DNA from: Intoshia linei
Lineage: Eukaryota > Orthonectida > Rhopaluridae
Direction: 5' to 3'
Length of the DNA stretch: 32,610 nucleotides
Assembly: GCA_001642005.1 (NCBI GenBank)
Contig: LWCA01000318.1
Span: 1-32,610 of the forward strand
Part shown: one piece after another, positions 32,560 through 32,610 of the stretch
Numbering within the stretch: the stretch's first letter is position 1
How the letters are laid out: the number at the start of each line of letters is the position of its first letter
Translations under genes and position numbers: made by a program
Notes under the pieces: model-generated
The model's input: the letters and a program-made list of their open reading frames with translations, nothing else
Databases searched by the model: none
What the model was told of the DNA's origin: nothing

Positions 32560-32610
32560 TTTCGAAGGAATGAATTATATAGATTTTCACCCATATTTCT
32601 TTATTGGAAA

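Larger units (their letters stand above)
30809..32610. other. Non-coding region to window end
   Basis: The upstream side of the CARD/coiled-coil gene, presumably including its promoter. It then runs through a large imperfect palindrome, a mariner-type MITE, a TA microsatellite and dispersed-repeat copy B. No coding exon or RNA gene was recognised. Confidence 0.5.

Overview
This window comes from a strongly AT-rich animal nuclear genome with spliced genes, GT-AG introns and AATAAA signals. The gene content (single-copy TOR kinase, fatty acyl-CoA reductase, TMEM86-type lysoplasmalogenase, NPC1-type sterol-binding domain) together with piggyBac, hAT-like and Tc1/mariner-like debris suggests an invertebrate, most likely an arthropod. 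The species cannot be named from the sequence. Introns fall into two size classes: most are only 36-46 nt, and a few of 0.5-1.9 kb are filled with repeat debris.

Layout. 1-3271: the C-terminal tail of a Tc1/mariner-type transposase, then about 3 kb of non-coding DNA with one copy of a dispersed repeat. 3272-4071 (+): TMEM86/YhhN lysoplasmalogenase. 4104-7744 (-): an eight-exon fatty acyl-CoA reductase (537 aa), convergent with TMEM86 and 32 bp from it. 8705-10023: a decayed piggyBac element with both terminal inverted repeats and both TTAA sites. 10722-12200 (+): a two-exon gene for a secreted, stand-alone NPC1 N-terminal-domain protein (216 aa). 12265-22298 (-): a complete TOR kinase gene (2621 aa, eight exons, the last only 16 nt), convergent with the NPC1-like gene; the two share a back-to-back poly(A) signal. 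22300-24845: non-coding DNA with a minisatellite, a hairpin, one orphan exon-like segment and repeats. 24846-26275 (+): an unrecognised multi-pass membrane protein. 27275-30808 (-): a five-exon, 514-aa protein that looks like a CARD followed by coiled coils. 30809-32610: non-coding DNA with a large imperfect palindrome, a mariner-type MITE and a second copy of the dispersed repeat.

How the genes relate. FAR makes fatty alcohols for waxes and ether lipids, and TMEM86 breaks down lysoplasmalogens, so the tail-to-tail pair touches one lipid class at both ends. TOR and the NPC1-like protein both relate to nutrient and sterol biology, but their adjacency may be chance.

The exon structures were assembled by hand from reading-frame phase, GT-AG sites and family homology; no transcript data were available. 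The points most worth following up are the stand-alone NPC1 domain, the CARD plus coiled-coil protein, the very short introns with a 16-nt terminal TOR exon, and the altered rapamycin-binding pocket in TOR.
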